NCBI RefSeq assembly: GCF_002803845.1
Contig: NZ_CP024985.1
Location: 5,777,501 to 5,841,500, forward strand
From: Streptomyces lavendulae subsp. lavendulae
Lineage (GTDB): Bacteria > Actinomycetota > Actinomycetes > Streptomycetales > Streptomycetaceae
DNA length: 64,000 nt
Direction: 5' to 3'
Below are positions 15,185 to 24,268 of the stretch, one piece after another. A model generated the notes under the pieces. That model ran no database searches and was not told the origin of the DNA. It worked only from the letters and a program-made list of their open reading frames with translations. The stretch's first letter is position 1; each line of letters starts with the position of its first letter. Made by a program: the position numbers and the translations under genes.

Positions 15185-17710
15185 TCAGACGGGGTCGACC
15201 TGCCAGATGAAGCAGTCGGCCGCCTTCTGCGGCTCCTTGCCGAGCAGCGAGGTGAGGGTGCCGCGCAGCTCGGGGGTGCGCTCCTGCGCCACGGGCAGGA
15301 CGATCAGACCGGCCTTCCAGTGGGCGAGGTCCCCACGGGCCTCCTCGCGCATCTCCGGGGTGACGTCCGGCGGCGGGACGGTACCCCAGCGCATGTCGCG
15401 CAGCAGGTCGGACAGCATCCGGGGCTTGGCGCCGTAGATCCCGACGCGGTCGGGCCCGTCGGGCCCGTTGAAGTAGCCGCCGGCCAGCTTGAACCCGAAG
15501 CCGGTGTTGCTCTGCCAGCGCAGGGAGGCCGCGTACCGGGGGTCGGGCAGCGGCACCGGGACCAGGGACCGGCCGTCCTTGAGGTAGTCCTCGTACAGGC
15601 CCCGGGCGATGAAGGCCGGTACGGGTTCGCGCTCCTCGACGACCAGCGGCAGCGGCAGGATCGGCACCAGCGCGGCGGCCACGGCCAGGTACCCCACGAA
15701 GCGGTGCTCGCGGGCGCGGAAGCCCACGATCCGGTCGAGCGCGAGGGCCAGCAGGATGCCGAAGACGGGCGCGCACACCATGGCGACCCGGCTCTCGATG
15801 ACCGATTCGAGCAGCGGCAGGTGCCGCAGGACCCGCCAGGGCGCGGGAACCGTGATGCCGAACTTGTCGATCTCCACCCGGGGTCCCAGGGAGAGCACGG
15901 CGGTGGCCAGCGCGGTGATGCCGAGGGCGCGCACCACGGGCCGCCGCCACAGCCACAGGGTGATGCCGGTGGCCAGGGCGAGCAGGGGCCAGCCGTAGAA
16001 GGCGTTCTGCTCGGTGGTGTTCAGCGAGAGCCTGCCCGCGGTCTCGGCGTTGCCGAACAGCGAGCGGGCCGAGTACTCGGTCAGGGCGCGCAGCGGGTTG
16101 CCGGCGCCGCCCTCGCCGTGGAGCACCGAGTGGTAGCTCTGCGGGCCGAAGAACTGCCAGTACAGGGGGAAGGCGACCAGCGGCAGGGAGACGGCCGCCG
16201 TGATCGCCAGGCCCTTGGCCAGCGGCCGCACCGCCGCGCGGGCGGTCTCGCGGTCGACGTACGCGTGGACGAGGGCGAAGATCAGCATGCCCATCGCGGC
16301 CAGCAGGAACGGCTCTTCGCCGAGGAAGATCTGGTAGGCGGAGAACAGCCCCAGCAGCACGCCGTCGCGGACGACGTTCCTGCCCTCGCACAGCCGCAGG
16401 GCCCGGTCGATGATGACCGGGATCATGAAGAGCACGACGAAGTTCGGGTGGGCGTTGGCGTGCGAGACCATCGGCGGCGCGAAGGCGGCCAGGGCCCCGC
16501 CCGCGGCGGCCGCCCACCGGCTCTCGGTGAACCGGCGGTGGATCAGCCAGTACCAGGACCAGGCGGTCGCGGCGATGCCGAGGGTGAACACCAGGGCCAG
16601 CGTGACGGTCGGGCCGAAGAGCAGGGTGACCGGGGTGAAGGGGACCGAAAGCCCGAGCATCACCGTGTTCCCCATCAGATTCACGCCGTCCGGCATGTTC
16701 TGGAAGTCGGTGAACAGTGGGTTCCGCAGGTGCGCGACGTTGTCGGCGGTGACCCCGAAGAACCATTCCCACTGGTTCTGGTCCTGGAGGGAATGGGCGA
16801 GGATCGATCCGTCCAGGTCCCCCCACCACCCCTTGTAGAGGTAGAGGGAGGCCAGCAGGTACAGCGCGGCCACGGCGATGCCGCCGGCGTTCAGGCGCAT
16901 CAGTTCGCCGAGCGTGCGCAGGTAGTCCAGGAGCTGGACCTTGGAGCCGTCCTGGTGCGCCCAGCGGACCGGAACCTCGGCGACCGGCCACCCCTTGCGC
17001 CGGAAGTACTGGAGGATCTCCACGTCGATGGCCCAGCCGTCGAGCCTGGCGGCCCCGAAGGCCGCGCGGGCCTGATCCCCGTCGAACAGCTTGAACCCGC
17101 ACTGGGTGTCGCGGATCCCGCGGACGGCGACCAGCCGGATGACCCGGTTGCCGACCCAGCCGAGCACCTCGCGCAGCGCGCTCTGCTGGCGTTCCACGGC
17201 GGAGTCGCGGTGGGCGCGCGAGCCGATGGCGGCGTCCAGGGTCGGGTCGTCGGCCAGGGCCTTCTCCAGCCGGGCCAGCTCCTCCATGGGGGTCGCCAGG
17301 TCCGCGTCCATGATGAGCACGCGCCGCCCCAGCGAGGCCGCGACGCCGAGCCGCAGCGCGCTGCCCTTGCCGCGGTTCTGCTCGGACTGCACCAGCCGGA
17401 TCCGGTGTTCGTCGACACCGGCCTTCAGGGCGACGGCGGCGGTCCGGTCGGGGGAGCCGTCGTCGACGACGATGACCTCCCAGTCCTCCGTACCGGTGCC
17501 GACGTGGGAGTCCAGGTAGGACCGGACGACGTCCAGGGTGGGCCCGAGGCGGTCTTCCTCCCGGTAGGCGGGGATGACCACGGACAGGCCTACGGCCCCC
17601 GGTCCCTGGTCGGCGGGTTCGCCCGTGGCGGTGGCACCGCGGGACCTGAGTATGCCGTTCTGCACGTACAAGCCATTCGTCGAGTTGTCCGGTCCGGCCG
17701 GGAGACGCAC
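15185..17710 (-). CDS. GT2 glycosyltransferase fused to a multi-spanning GT-C-like membrane domain
   Basis: An 841-residue protein with two parts. Residues 40-280 are a GT2 domain of the dolichyl-phosphate glucosyltransferase (Alg5-like) type: LSVVIPAYREEDRLGPTL, WEVIVVDDGSPDRTA, LIMDADLATPMEEL with the Asp-x-Asp, and DTQCGFKLFDGDQARAAF. Residues about 285-700 hold some 10-12 transmembrane helices, with PLFTDFQNMPDGVNLMGNT resembling the catalytic loop of GT-C enzymes that use polyprenyl-phosphate sugars; about 120 soluble residues follow. Making the lipid-linked sugar and transferring it outside the membrane could thus be one protein's job (inference). The GTG at 17710 has only a weak ribosome binding site, and a shorter start is possible. 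Confidence 0.82.
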   Translation of the reverse strand: MRLPAGPDNSTNGLYVQNGILRSRGATATGEPADQGPGAVGLSVVIPAYREEDRLGPTLDVVRSYLDSHVGTGTEDWEVIVVDDGSPDRTAAVALKAGVDEHRIRLVQSEQNRGKGSALRLGVAASLGRRVLIMDADLATPMEELARLEKALADDPTLDAAIGSRAHRDSAVERQQSALREVLGWVGNRVIRLVAVRGIRDTQCGFKLFDGDQARAAFGAARLDGWAIDVEILQYFRRKGWPVAEVPVRWAHQDGSKVQLLDYLRTLGELMRLNAGGIAVAALYLLASLYLYKGWWGDLDGSILAHSLQDQNQWEWFFGVTADNVAHLRNPLFTDFQNMPDGVNLMGNTVMLGLSVPFTPVTLLFGPTVTLALVFTLGIAATAWSWYWLIHRRFTESRWAAAAGGALAAFAPPMVSHANAHPNFVVLFMIPVIIDRALRLCEGRNVVRDGVLLGLFSAYQIFLGEEPFLLAAMGMLIFALVHAYVDRETARAAVRPLAKGLAITAAVSLPLVAFPLYWQFFGPQSYHSVLHGEGGAGNPLRALTEYSARSLFGNAETAGRLSLNTTEQNAFYGWPLLALATGITLWLWRRPVVRALGITALATAVLSLGPRVEIDKFGITVPAPWRVLRHLPLLESVIESRVAMVCAPVFGILLALALDRIVGFRAREHRFVGYLAVAAALVPILPLPLVVEEREPVPAFIARGLYEDYLKDGRSLVPVPLPDPRYAASLRWQSNTGFGFKLAGGYFNGPDGPDRVGIYGAKPRMLSDLLRDMRWGTVPPPDVTPEMREEARGDLAHWKAGLIVLPVAQERTPELRGTLTSLLGKEPQKAADCFIWQVDPV

Positions 17711-18059
17711 CGCGAACGAACGGCCGGCCCGGCCTCGTCACCGCCGCGGAAGCGTCCGCGGGGGAGAGGCGGCGGGGAAAGACTCGGAGACCCGGTCCGA
17801 GAACACCTTGTGCGACGGCAGTTACGGACGGGCGAATCGAATTCGGCCATGTTTTTTCGCGGGGATAACGGTTCTACCCCGTGTGACCACGCATCGTTAC
17901 CCCCCTCGGCGCGGCTCCAACTGCCTCTTTTTGTGGTCGAAAGGACAGAGGGCCCGGACCAATATAGATCAGCCTTCAACGGACGACCCACCGATCCGCC
18001 CGGAACGGCGGGCCGTTCTCGCGGGAAATGCGTAGGGAGATATTCCGGTTGGGACCCTC
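17711..18059. other. 349-bp divergent intergenic region, locally AT-richer
   Basis: This gap separates the start of the GT2/GT-C gene and the start of the GNAT gene. The part 17820-18055 is clearly less GC-rich than its surroundings (runs such as GAATTCGG, TTTTTTCG, CAATATAGATC). Short open frames exist on both strands but lack ribosome binding sites and family features. It most likely carries the promoters of both neighbours; no convincing promoter pair or operator palindrome was found. Confidence 0.5.
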
Positions 18060-18680
18060 ATGACGACTGAAAACAGGGACGCACGGGGTGGCGGGCCGCC
18101 CGGTTCCGTACTGCGGCTGGCCGCGTACCCGGAGGCGGAGCTGCCCGGGGAGCTGGCGCGGCAGGTGGCCGGGATCGAGGCCCGGGTGTGGCCCGGGAGC
18201 CGCTTCGGGCACGACCCGCTGCTGAGGCCGCGGGTGCTGGTGCTGCTCGACGGGGACGGGGTGGTCGGGGCTTCCCTGACCCTGCTGTACAAGGAGGTTC
18301 CGTGCGGCGGGCGGGTGCGGCGGGCCGCCGGGCTGAGCGGTGTGGTGACCCGGCCCGAGTGGTGCGGGCGGGGGCTCGGGGGCCGGCTGGTGGCCGGGGC
18401 GCGGGCGGTGCTGGAGGCCGATCCGGCCGTGGACCTGGCCCTGTTCAGCTGTGACCGGCCGCTCGCGGCGTTCTACGAGAGGGCCGGCTTCGAGCGGCTG
18501 CCCGGGACCGTCCTCGTCGGCGGGACCCCCGACGAGCCGCTGGCCACCGACGCGCCGGGCTTCGACAAGGAGGTGCTCGGCGCCTTCTTCGCCGCCGGGG
18601 CGGACGGGGGAGCGGACCGGGCCGCCCTGAGCGGGAGCAGGGTGGCGCTCCACCCGGGCACCGTCGACCGGCTCTGGTAG
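18060..18680 (+). CDS. GNAT family N-acetyltransferase
   Basis: A 206-residue acetyltransferase. The acetyl-CoA site is the stretch LSGVVTRPEWCGRGLGGRLV (motif A with R/Q-x-x-G-x-G as CGRGLGG) at about residues 95-115; a later FYERAGFERLPG is the usual motif B end. An N-terminal beta strand (VLVLLDGDGVVGASLTLLYK) fits the fold. The C-terminal 40 residues are less conserved. The closest style is the aminoglycoside acetyltransferase/Eis-like GNAT group, but no substrate can be read out. ATG 18060 is used; GGGA lies close upstream. Confidence 0.8.
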   Translation: MTTENRDARGGGPPGSVLRLAAYPEAELPGELARQVAGIEARVWPGSRFGHDPLLRPRVLVLLDGDGVVGASLTLLYKEVPCGGRVRRAAGLSGVVTRPEWCGRGLGGRLVAGARAVLEADPAVDLALFSCDRPLAAFYERAGFERLPGTVLVGGTPDEPLATDAPGFDKEVLGAFFAAGADGGADRAALSGSRVALHPGTVDRLW

Positions 18681-18695
18681 CGCCGGGAAACGCGG

Positions 18696-18720
18696 GACGC
18701 CCGGCCGGGGGCCGGGCGTC
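18696..18720. terminator. hairpin between GNAT gene and efeU
   Basis: GACGCCCGGC (18696-18705) and GCCGGGCGTC (18711-18720) make a perfect 10-bp stem around a 5-nt loop, in the gap between two convergent genes. Confidence 0.6.
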
Positions 18721-18741
18721 GGGCGGGGTGCCGGGCGGGGG

Positions 18742-19587
18742 TCAGCCGCGGGCGGGGGTCGGTTCCTTCGGGGCCGGGGCCGCCTTGGGGCGGGCCGGGA
18801 GGAGGAACAGCGCCAGGACGACGACCAGGTACAGGGACCACACCGCCAGCTGGTAAGCCGTCGGGTCCGGCTGGAAGTTGAAGACGCCCTTGAGCAGGAC
18901 CCCGTACCAGCTGTCCGGCGGGATCGCCGAGCTGATGTCGAAGGCCTTGTCGTGCAGGCCGTCCAGGAAGCCGGCCTCCTGGAGGTCGTGGACGCCGTAC
19001 GCGAGGACGCCCGCGGCCACGATCACCAGCATGCCGCCGGTCCACTTGAAGAACTTCGCCAGGTTGATCTTCAGCGCGCCCCGGTAGAACAGCCAGCCCA
19101 GGAAGATCGCCGTCGCGATGCCCAGCAGCACGCCGATCAGCGGGGCCGAGGAGCCCTCGCCGCTCGCGCGGACCGAGGCCCACACGAACAGCGCCGTCTC
19201 CAGGCCCTCGCGGCCCACCGCCAGGAAGGCGGTGGCCACCAGGGCGCCCGTGCCCATCGCGAGGGCGGCGTCCAGCTTGCCCTCCAGTTCGCCCTTCAGG
19301 TGCCGCGCGGTCTTCTTCATCCAGAAGACCATCCACGTGACCAGGCCCACCGAGATGATCGAGAGGCTGCCGCCCAGGAGCTCCTGGGCCTCGAAGGTGA
19401 GTTCCTGGGTGCCGAAGGTCAGCAGAGCGCCGAACGCCAGCGAGATCGTGCAGGCGATCCCGATGCCGAGCCACACCGGACGCAGCGCGCCCCGGTTCTC
19501 CGTCTTCACCAGGTAGGCGACCAGGATGCAGACGACCAGGCTGGCCTCAAGGCCTTCGCGCAGGCCGATCAGATAGTTGCCGAACAC
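18742..19587 (-). CDS. efeU: EfeU ferrous/ferric iron permease
   Basis: A 281-residue membrane protein of the Ftr1/EfeU family with about seven helices. Both Arg-Glu-x-x-Glu iron-channel motifs are intact: GLREGLEASL in helix 1 and AVGREGLETALFVW in helix 4. A third short motif, KFFKWTGGMLVIVAAG, and a C-terminal Pro/Ala tail are usual for the family. It is the last gene of an efeO-efeB-efeU operon, 22 bp after efeB, and should carry iron oxidised or released by EfeB and bound by EfeO across the membrane. Confidence 0.95.
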   Translation of the reverse strand: MFGNYLIGLREGLEASLVVCILVAYLVKTENRGALRPVWLGIGIACTISLAFGALLTFGTQELTFEAQELLGGSLSIISVGLVTWMVFWMKKTARHLKGELEGKLDAALAMGTGALVATAFLAVGREGLETALFVWASVRASGEGSSAPLIGVLLGIATAIFLGWLFYRGALKINLAKFFKWTGGMLVIVAAGVLAYGVHDLQEAGFLDGLHDKAFDISSAIPPDSWYGVLLKGVFNFQPDPTAYQLAVWSLYLVVVLALFLLPARPKAAPAPKEPTPARG

Positions 19588-19609
19588 GGCGTTTCCTCTC
19601 CGGCGGGGA

Positions 19610-20872
19610 CTACGCGAACAGCGTCCGGCCCCACCAGTCGTCCTTGTCGCGGACGCCCGGCGGGACGGCGAAGACGGCCGAACCCACGTGCTGGATGTAT
19701 TCGTTGAGCGCGTCGTTCTTCGCCAGCTGCCGCTGGATCGGGATGAAGCCCTTGCGGACGTCGCGCTGGTAGGCGAGGAAGAACAGGCCCGCGTCGAGGC
19801 GGCCCAGTCCGTCCGTGCCGTCGGTGAAGGAGTAGCCGCGGCGCAGGATCGTCGCCCCGTCGTTGGAGTCCGGGTGCGCCAGGCGCACGTGCGCCTGCGG
19901 CTTCATCGCCTTCAGGAACGGCTCGTCGCGCTCCTTGGACTTGCCGACCGGCGCGCCCTCGCCCTTGTCGCGGCCGAAGACGTCCTCCTGCTCCTGCAGG
20001 GAGGTCCGGTCCCAGGTCTCGATGTGCATCCGGATGCGGCGGGCGACCAGGTACGAGCCACCGGTCAGCCAGGCGCTGCCGTCGTTCGCGCCGACCCACA
20101 CGTGCTTGTCGAGGGCCGCGGTGTCGGTGCCCGAGACGTTACGGGTGCCGTCCTTGAAGCCCATCATGTTGCGCGGGGTCTGCGCGTCCGGGGTGGTCGA
20201 GGAGGTCTTGCCGAAGCCGAGCTGCGACCAGCGGACGGCGACCTTGCCGAAGCCGATGCGGGCGAGCTGGCGGATGGCGTGCACGGCGACCTGCGGGTCG
20301 TCCGCGCAGGCCTGGACGCACAGGTCGCCGCCGGAGCGGGCCTGGTCCAGGTTGTCGCCGGGGAAGGCCTCCAGGTCCACCAGGGCCTCCGGGCGCTTGC
20401 CCTCCAGGCCGAAGCGGTCCTTGGCGAACAGGCCCGGACCGAAGCCGATGGTCAGGGTGAGGCGGGAGGGCTTGAGGCCGAGGGCCTCGCCGGTGTCGGT
20501 CGGCGGGGCCTCGGGCAGGCCCTCGTACGCGTCGCCGACCGGCAGGCCGGCCGTCATCAGACGGGCCGCGGCGGTCCACTCCTTGAGGAGCCGGACCAGC
20601 TCGTCGCGGTTCTTGGTCTTCACGTCGAAGGCCGCGAAGTGCAGCCGGTCCTGGACGGCGCTGGCGATCCCGGACTGGTGCTCGCCGTGGAACGGCACCG
20701 CCGCCCCGGCGGAGGCCGCCGGAGCCATGTCCGAGCCGCCGCCCAGCGCGGCGACCGTGCCGCCGGCGGCGGCGGCGCCGATCGCGAGACCGGCTCCGCC
20801 CCAGCCGAGCACCGAACGCCGCGAGGGGGCACCCGCGCCGGTGGAGGACTCCTGCGACACCTGGTCGGTCAT
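19610..20872 (-). CDS. efeB: EfeB deferrochelatase/DyP-type heme peroxidase
   Basis: A 420-residue secreted heme protein. The N-terminus has a twin-arginine signal (SRRSVLGWGGAGLAIG) with an Ala/Gly-rich helix, so the folded protein goes out through Tat. The DyP signature GFKDGTRN is at about residue 235, with the catalytic Asp and following Arg, and the proximal heme His is in QAHVRLAHP at about 330. EfeB enzymes oxidise ferrous iron for EfeU and have been reported to remove iron from heme. Spacing to efeO is 33 bp and to efeU 22 bp, one operon. A heme-using protein beside the heme-uptake genes is notable. Confidence 0.95.
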   Translation of the reverse strand: MTDQVSQESSTGAGAPSRRSVLGWGGAGLAIGAAAAGGTVAALGGGSDMAPAASAGAAVPFHGEHQSGIASAVQDRLHFAAFDVKTKNRDELVRLLKEWTAAARLMTAGLPVGDAYEGLPEAPPTDTGEALGLKPSRLTLTIGFGPGLFAKDRFGLEGKRPEALVDLEAFPGDNLDQARSGGDLCVQACADDPQVAVHAIRQLARIGFGKVAVRWSQLGFGKTSSTTPDAQTPRNMMGFKDGTRNVSGTDTAALDKHVWVGANDGSAWLTGGSYLVARRIRMHIETWDRTSLQEQEDVFGRDKGEGAPVGKSKERDEPFLKAMKPQAHVRLAHPDSNDGATILRRGYSFTDGTDGLGRLDAGLFFLAYQRDVRKGFIPIQRQLAKNDALNEYIQHVGSAVFAVPPGVRDKDDWWGRTLFA

Positions 20873-20905
20873 GCTGTTTCTCCCGCCTCTGCCTTGATCC
20901 CGGTA

Positions 20906-22045
20906 CTACTTGGCGACCGCTGCGGCGAGCTTGGAGAGCGGCTCGGCGAGGGAGTTGACCCCGTCCGAGAGCTCCTTGCGCTCCGCGTCCCCGACCTTGT
21001 CGTAGGAGGTGAACTCGTAGCCGTTCTTGTCGGCGCGGTACTTGTCCAGCAGGGTGTTCAGGGCCGCGAACTGGGTGTCGAGCTGCTTGACGAGCTCGGC
21101 GTCGTTCTTCTGGGCGGTCGGCTTGAGCAGCTCGTACGCCTTCTCCGCGCCCTCGACGTTGCCCTTGAAGTCGATCAGGTCGGTGTGGGAGTAGCGCTCC
21201 TCCTCACCCGTCACCTTGCCGGTGGCGACCTCGTCGAGCAGTTCCTTGGCGCCGTTGGCCATCGAGGTCGGGGTGATCTCCGCCGTGCCGATCTTCTTGT
21301 GCCATTCGGTCACGTCGGTCATCAGGGTGTCGGCGAGCTTCTTCTCGTCGTCGCCGATCTTGTTGTCGGCCCACAGGGCCTTCTCCAGGCGGTGCCAGCC
21401 GGTCCACGTCTGACCGGCCTCCAGGCCGTCCTCGCGGACGTCGACCTTCGGGTCGATGTCACCGAAGGACTCGGCGACCGGCTCGGTGCGCTCCCAGCCC
21501 AGGCGCGAGGGCGCGTACGCCTTCTTCGCGGCCTCGACGTCGCCCGCCTTGACCGCGTCCACGAAGGTCTTGGTCGTGGGGAGGGAGGCCTCGGCCTGCT
21601 CGACGACGTACTTGCGGTACGAGGCGACCGCGGCGTCCAGCTCGGGGCTGCGCTTCTCGCCGCTGCCCTGGCCGGTGGCCTTGACCTTGGTGCGGATGCC
21701 GTCGCCCTTCATGCCGGGCTTGCAGGCGAACGCGTAGTCGCCCGCCTTGATCTCGGCGGTGATGGTGGCCTTGGTGCCGGGGCCGATGTTCTCGCGCTCG
21801 GCGACGATGCGGTCGTCCGGGAAGAGCACGTAGAGCTCGGTGACCTTGGAGCCCTTGTTCTCGACCTCGATGGAGACCTTGCCGGCCGGGAACTCGGTCT
21901 TGGAGACCTCGCAGCCGCTGTCCGTCGCGTTGACCTTGATGGCGCCCGAGCCGCTGTCGTCGCCCTTGTCCGCGCAGCCGGTGACGGCGGTGAGCGCGAC
22001 GACGACGGCGGCCGCGGAGAGGACGGTGAGACGGGCGGGGCGCAT
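20906..22045 (-). CDS. efeO: EfeO iron-binding lipoprotein (cupredoxin-like plus M75 domain)
   Basis: A 379-residue exported protein. The signal ends in a lipobox, VTGC, with Cys 24 as the lipid site. Residues about 35-130 are a cupredoxin-like Cup domain (VNATDSGCEVSKTEFPAGKV, then YAFACKPGMKG near the end). Residues about 140-375 are the imelysin-like M75 domain, with the His-x-x-Glu metal motif in GWHRLEKALW at about 215-220. It is the first gene of the efeOBU operon, and an iron-box-like sequence lies 65 bp upstream, so repression by a DmdR/IdeR-type regulator under iron-replete conditions is expected. Confidence 0.94.
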   Translation of the reverse strand: MRPARLTVLSAAAVVVALTAVTGCADKGDDSGSGAIKVNATDSGCEVSKTEFPAGKVSIEVENKGSKVTELYVLFPDDRIVAERENIGPGTKATITAEIKAGDYAFACKPGMKGDGIRTKVKATGQGSGEKRSPELDAAVASYRKYVVEQAEASLPTTKTFVDAVKAGDVEAAKKAYAPSRLGWERTEPVAESFGDIDPKVDVREDGLEAGQTWTGWHRLEKALWADNKIGDDEKKLADTLMTDVTEWHKKIGTAEITPTSMANGAKELLDEVATGKVTGEEERYSHTDLIDFKGNVEGAEKAYELLKPTAQKNDAELVKQLDTQFAALNTLLDKYRADKNGYEFTSYDKVGDAERKELSDGVNSLAEPLSKLAAAVAK

Positions 22046-22109
22046 GCGGGCTCCTGGCGGGGGTGGAGGCTGGGTGAGGCTCGGTGGGGCTTGGTGAGGC
22101 GGACCTAAC

Positions 22110-22128
22110 TTAACCGAGGCTTACCTGA
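22110..22128 (-). promoter_or_regulatory. iron-box-like operator before efeO
   Basis: On the minus strand TCAGGTAAGCCTCGGTTAA matches the IdeR/DmdR consensus TTAGGTTAGGCTAACCTAA at 12 of 19 positions. It is the weakest of three such sites in the window, but is well placed upstream of an iron-uptake operon. Confidence 0.5.
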
Positions 22129-22219
22129 CCGATGCCCGCTCGTCCAGTGATTCAGCTCTCACCTTCCGGCCCCGGACACGACCCCGTCACGGCCCCTCCA
22201 TGACTGACTCAAGCGGAGG

Positions 22220-23137
22220 TCAAGCGCTGGTCAAGTCCCCGTCGGCGTTCCGCGGGCCGCAAGGGTTACCGGCCGGTTCTCCCTTGGCCTCCGCCCGTAC
22301 GGGGACCACCAGCGGGGCCCCGGTGCGGGGGTGCGGGAAGACCTCCACCGGCTGCCGGTAGACCCGGCTCAGCAGCCCGTCCCCGAAGACCTCCGAGGGG
22401 GGTCCGGCGGCGGCGATCCGCCCGTCGTGCAGCACGGCGACCCGGTCCGCGTACGCGGCCGCCAGCCCGAGGTCGTGCAGGACGACGACCACCGCGTCCC
22501 CGGCCGCGGCCCGCTCCCGGCAGACCCGCAGCACCAGCTCCTGGTGGCGCAGGTCCAGGGCGGCCGTGGGCTCGTCGAGCAGCATCAGCGGAGCCCGCTG
22601 GGCCAGTACGCGGGCCAGCGCGACCCGGGCCCGTTCGCCGCCGGAGAGGGCCGAGAAGGGGCGTCCGGCGAAACCGGTCACCTCGGCGGCGGCCATCGCG
22701 GCGGCCACCGACTCCTCGTCGGCGTCGGCCAGGGCGGTGCCCGCCCAGGGGGCGCGGCCCATCCGGACCACGTCCGCCACCGGGAACGGGAAGGACAGCG
22801 CGGCCGACTGGGGCAGCACCGAGCGGCGCAGGGCCAGTTCGGGCGCCGTCCACCCGGACACCGGGCGCCCGTCGACGTACACGGTCCCGGAGTCCGCGGG
22901 CAGATCGGCGGCCAGCGCCCCCAACAGGGTCGACTTCCCGGCGCCGTTGGGGCCGACCAGGGCCAGCACCTCGCCCGCGTACGCGCTCAGCCCGATCCCG
23001 GCGAGCACCTCGCGCTCCCCGAGCCGCACGTGCAGGTCCTCCGCCCGGACCAGGACCTCGCCGGGGGCGGGGCGGGCGGGCACGGTGCGCGGGCGGCGGC
23101 CGAAGAGGGCGGCCCGGCCGCGGCGGAGGGCGCTCAT
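22220..23137 (-). CDS. hmuV: HmuV heme ABC transporter ATP-binding protein
   Basis: A 305-residue ATPase of the iron/B12/heme importer type. Walker A is LVGPNGAGKSTLLG (about residue 62), the signature LSGGERARVALARVLA at about 160, Walker B LMLLDEPTAALDLRH at about 186, and the switch His is in VVLHDLG. A 30-residue Arg-rich N-terminal extension and a C-terminal tail after VFPHPRTGAPLVV are usual for actinobacterial HmuV. The start at 23137 overlaps the stop of hmuU (ATGA). It is the last gene of hmuTUV and powers heme import. Confidence 0.93.
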   Translation of the reverse strand: MSALRRGRAALFGRRPRTVPARPAPGEVLVRAEDLHVRLGEREVLAGIGLSAYAGEVLALVGPNGAGKSTLLGALAADLPADSGTVYVDGRPVSGWTAPELALRRSVLPQSAALSFPFPVADVVRMGRAPWAGTALADADEESVAAAMAAAEVTGFAGRPFSALSGGERARVALARVLAQRAPLMLLDEPTAALDLRHQELVLRVCRERAAAGDAVVVVLHDLGLAAAYADRVAVLHDGRIAAAGPPSEVFGDGLLSRVYRQPVEVFPHPRTGAPLVVPVRAEAKGEPAGNPCGPRNADGDLTSA

Positions 23138-24267
23138 GCCCAGCCTCCTTGCCTGCGCCGGGTGCGGCGCAGCAGCCAGAAGAAGAACGGACTGCCGATC
23201 AGGGCGGTGAGCACGCCGAGGGGCAGCTCGGCGGGCGCGGCGACGGTACGGGCGGCCAGGTCGCCGCCGGCCAGGACCACGGCGCCGGCGAGCGCGCTGC
23301 CGGGTACCAGGAAGCGGTGTCCGGGGCCGTTCGCCATCCGCAGCAGGTGCGGGACGAGCAGGCCCACGAAGGTGATGACCCCGGCCACGGCGACGGCGGC
23401 CGCCGTCAGCAGGGCCACGACCAGGATCAGGGCCAGGCGCAGCCGCTCCACGTCGATCCCCAGGTGACGGGCCGGGCGTTCGCCGAGCGCGAGGAGGTCG
23501 AGGCGGCGGGCGTACAGGGGGGCGGCGATCAGTCCGGCGAGGGCGCAGGGCAGGACGGCGAGCACCTTGGGCCAGGTGGCCTGGGCGAGGGAGCCGAGCT
23601 GCCAGAAGGTGATCTGGTTGACCTGGCCGCTGTCGGCGAAGAAGACGAACAGGCCGATCAGGGCGCCCGCGAAGGCGTTGACGGCGATGCCGGTGAGGAT
23701 CAGGGTGACGACTTCGGTGCGGCCGCCGTTGCGCGAGAGCAGGTAGACGGCGCCGACCGTGAACAGGCCCGCGACGAAGGCGCAGGCGGTGACGGTCCAG
23801 TTCCCGAGGAAGCCGAGGCCCAGTCCGATCGCGGCGACCGCGCCCACGGCGGAGCCCGCCGAGATGCCGATCACGCCGGGTTCGGCGAGCGGATTGCCGA
23901 ACACCCCCTGCATCAGGGCGCCCGCGCAGCCGAGACTGGCGCCGACGAGCACCGCGAGCACGACGCGGGGGAGGCGTACGTTCCACAGGACGCTCTCCCC
24001 GACCCGGTCGAGGGGGGCACCGCCGAGGCCCAGGCGGTGCTGGACGGAGGCGAGCACGTCGGCGGTGGGGATGCGGTACGCGCCGACTCCGGCGGAGACC
24101 AGGGCGAGCACCAGCAGCACGGTCACCAGCGCGGCGGCGAGCCACAGGGCCCGGCGGGGCCGGCCCGGCCCGGCGGCCCCGCCGGGGGCTCGCGGGGAGG
24201 GCGGGGGCGCGGTCCCGGTGTCCCGCGCGGCTGCGCCGCCGCGCGGGGGATCGCAGGGGAGGGTCAC
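23134..24267 (-). CDS. hmuU: HmuU heme ABC transporter permease (FecCD family)
   Basis: A 377-residue integral membrane protein with about ten helices. Family blocks include PRVVLAVLVGASLGCAGALM, FGNPLAEPGVIGISAGSAVG and GVITFVGLLVPHLLRM, which contains the coupling region for the ATPase. A Pro/Gly-rich cytosolic extension of about 40 residues precedes helix 1. Its stop overlaps the hmuV start, and its start follows the stop of hmuT by one base, so the three genes are coupled. With HmuT and HmuV it forms the heme importer. Confidence 0.94.
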   Translation of the reverse strand: MTLPCDPPRGGAAARDTGTAPPPSPRAPGGAAGPGRPRRALWLAAALVTVLLVLALVSAGVGAYRIPTADVLASVQHRLGLGGAPLDRVGESVLWNVRLPRVVLAVLVGASLGCAGALMQGVFGNPLAEPGVIGISAGSAVGAVAAIGLGLGFLGNWTVTACAFVAGLFTVGAVYLLSRNGGRTEVVTLILTGIAVNAFAGALIGLFVFFADSGQVNQITFWQLGSLAQATWPKVLAVLPCALAGLIAAPLYARRLDLLALGERPARHLGIDVERLRLALILVVALLTAAAVAVAGVITFVGLLVPHLLRMANGPGHRFLVPGSALAGAVVLAGGDLAARTVAAPAELPLGVLTALIGSPFFFWLLRRTRRRQGGWA

Positions 24268-24268
24268 G

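Noticed and set aside
12936..17741. A 1601-codon open frame on the minus strand
   Set aside because: Only its last 434 codons are a gene (the MFS exporter). The rest runs in another frame through the SDR and glycosyltransferase genes and shows Arg/Gly/Pro-rich low complexity, an effect of the high GC content.
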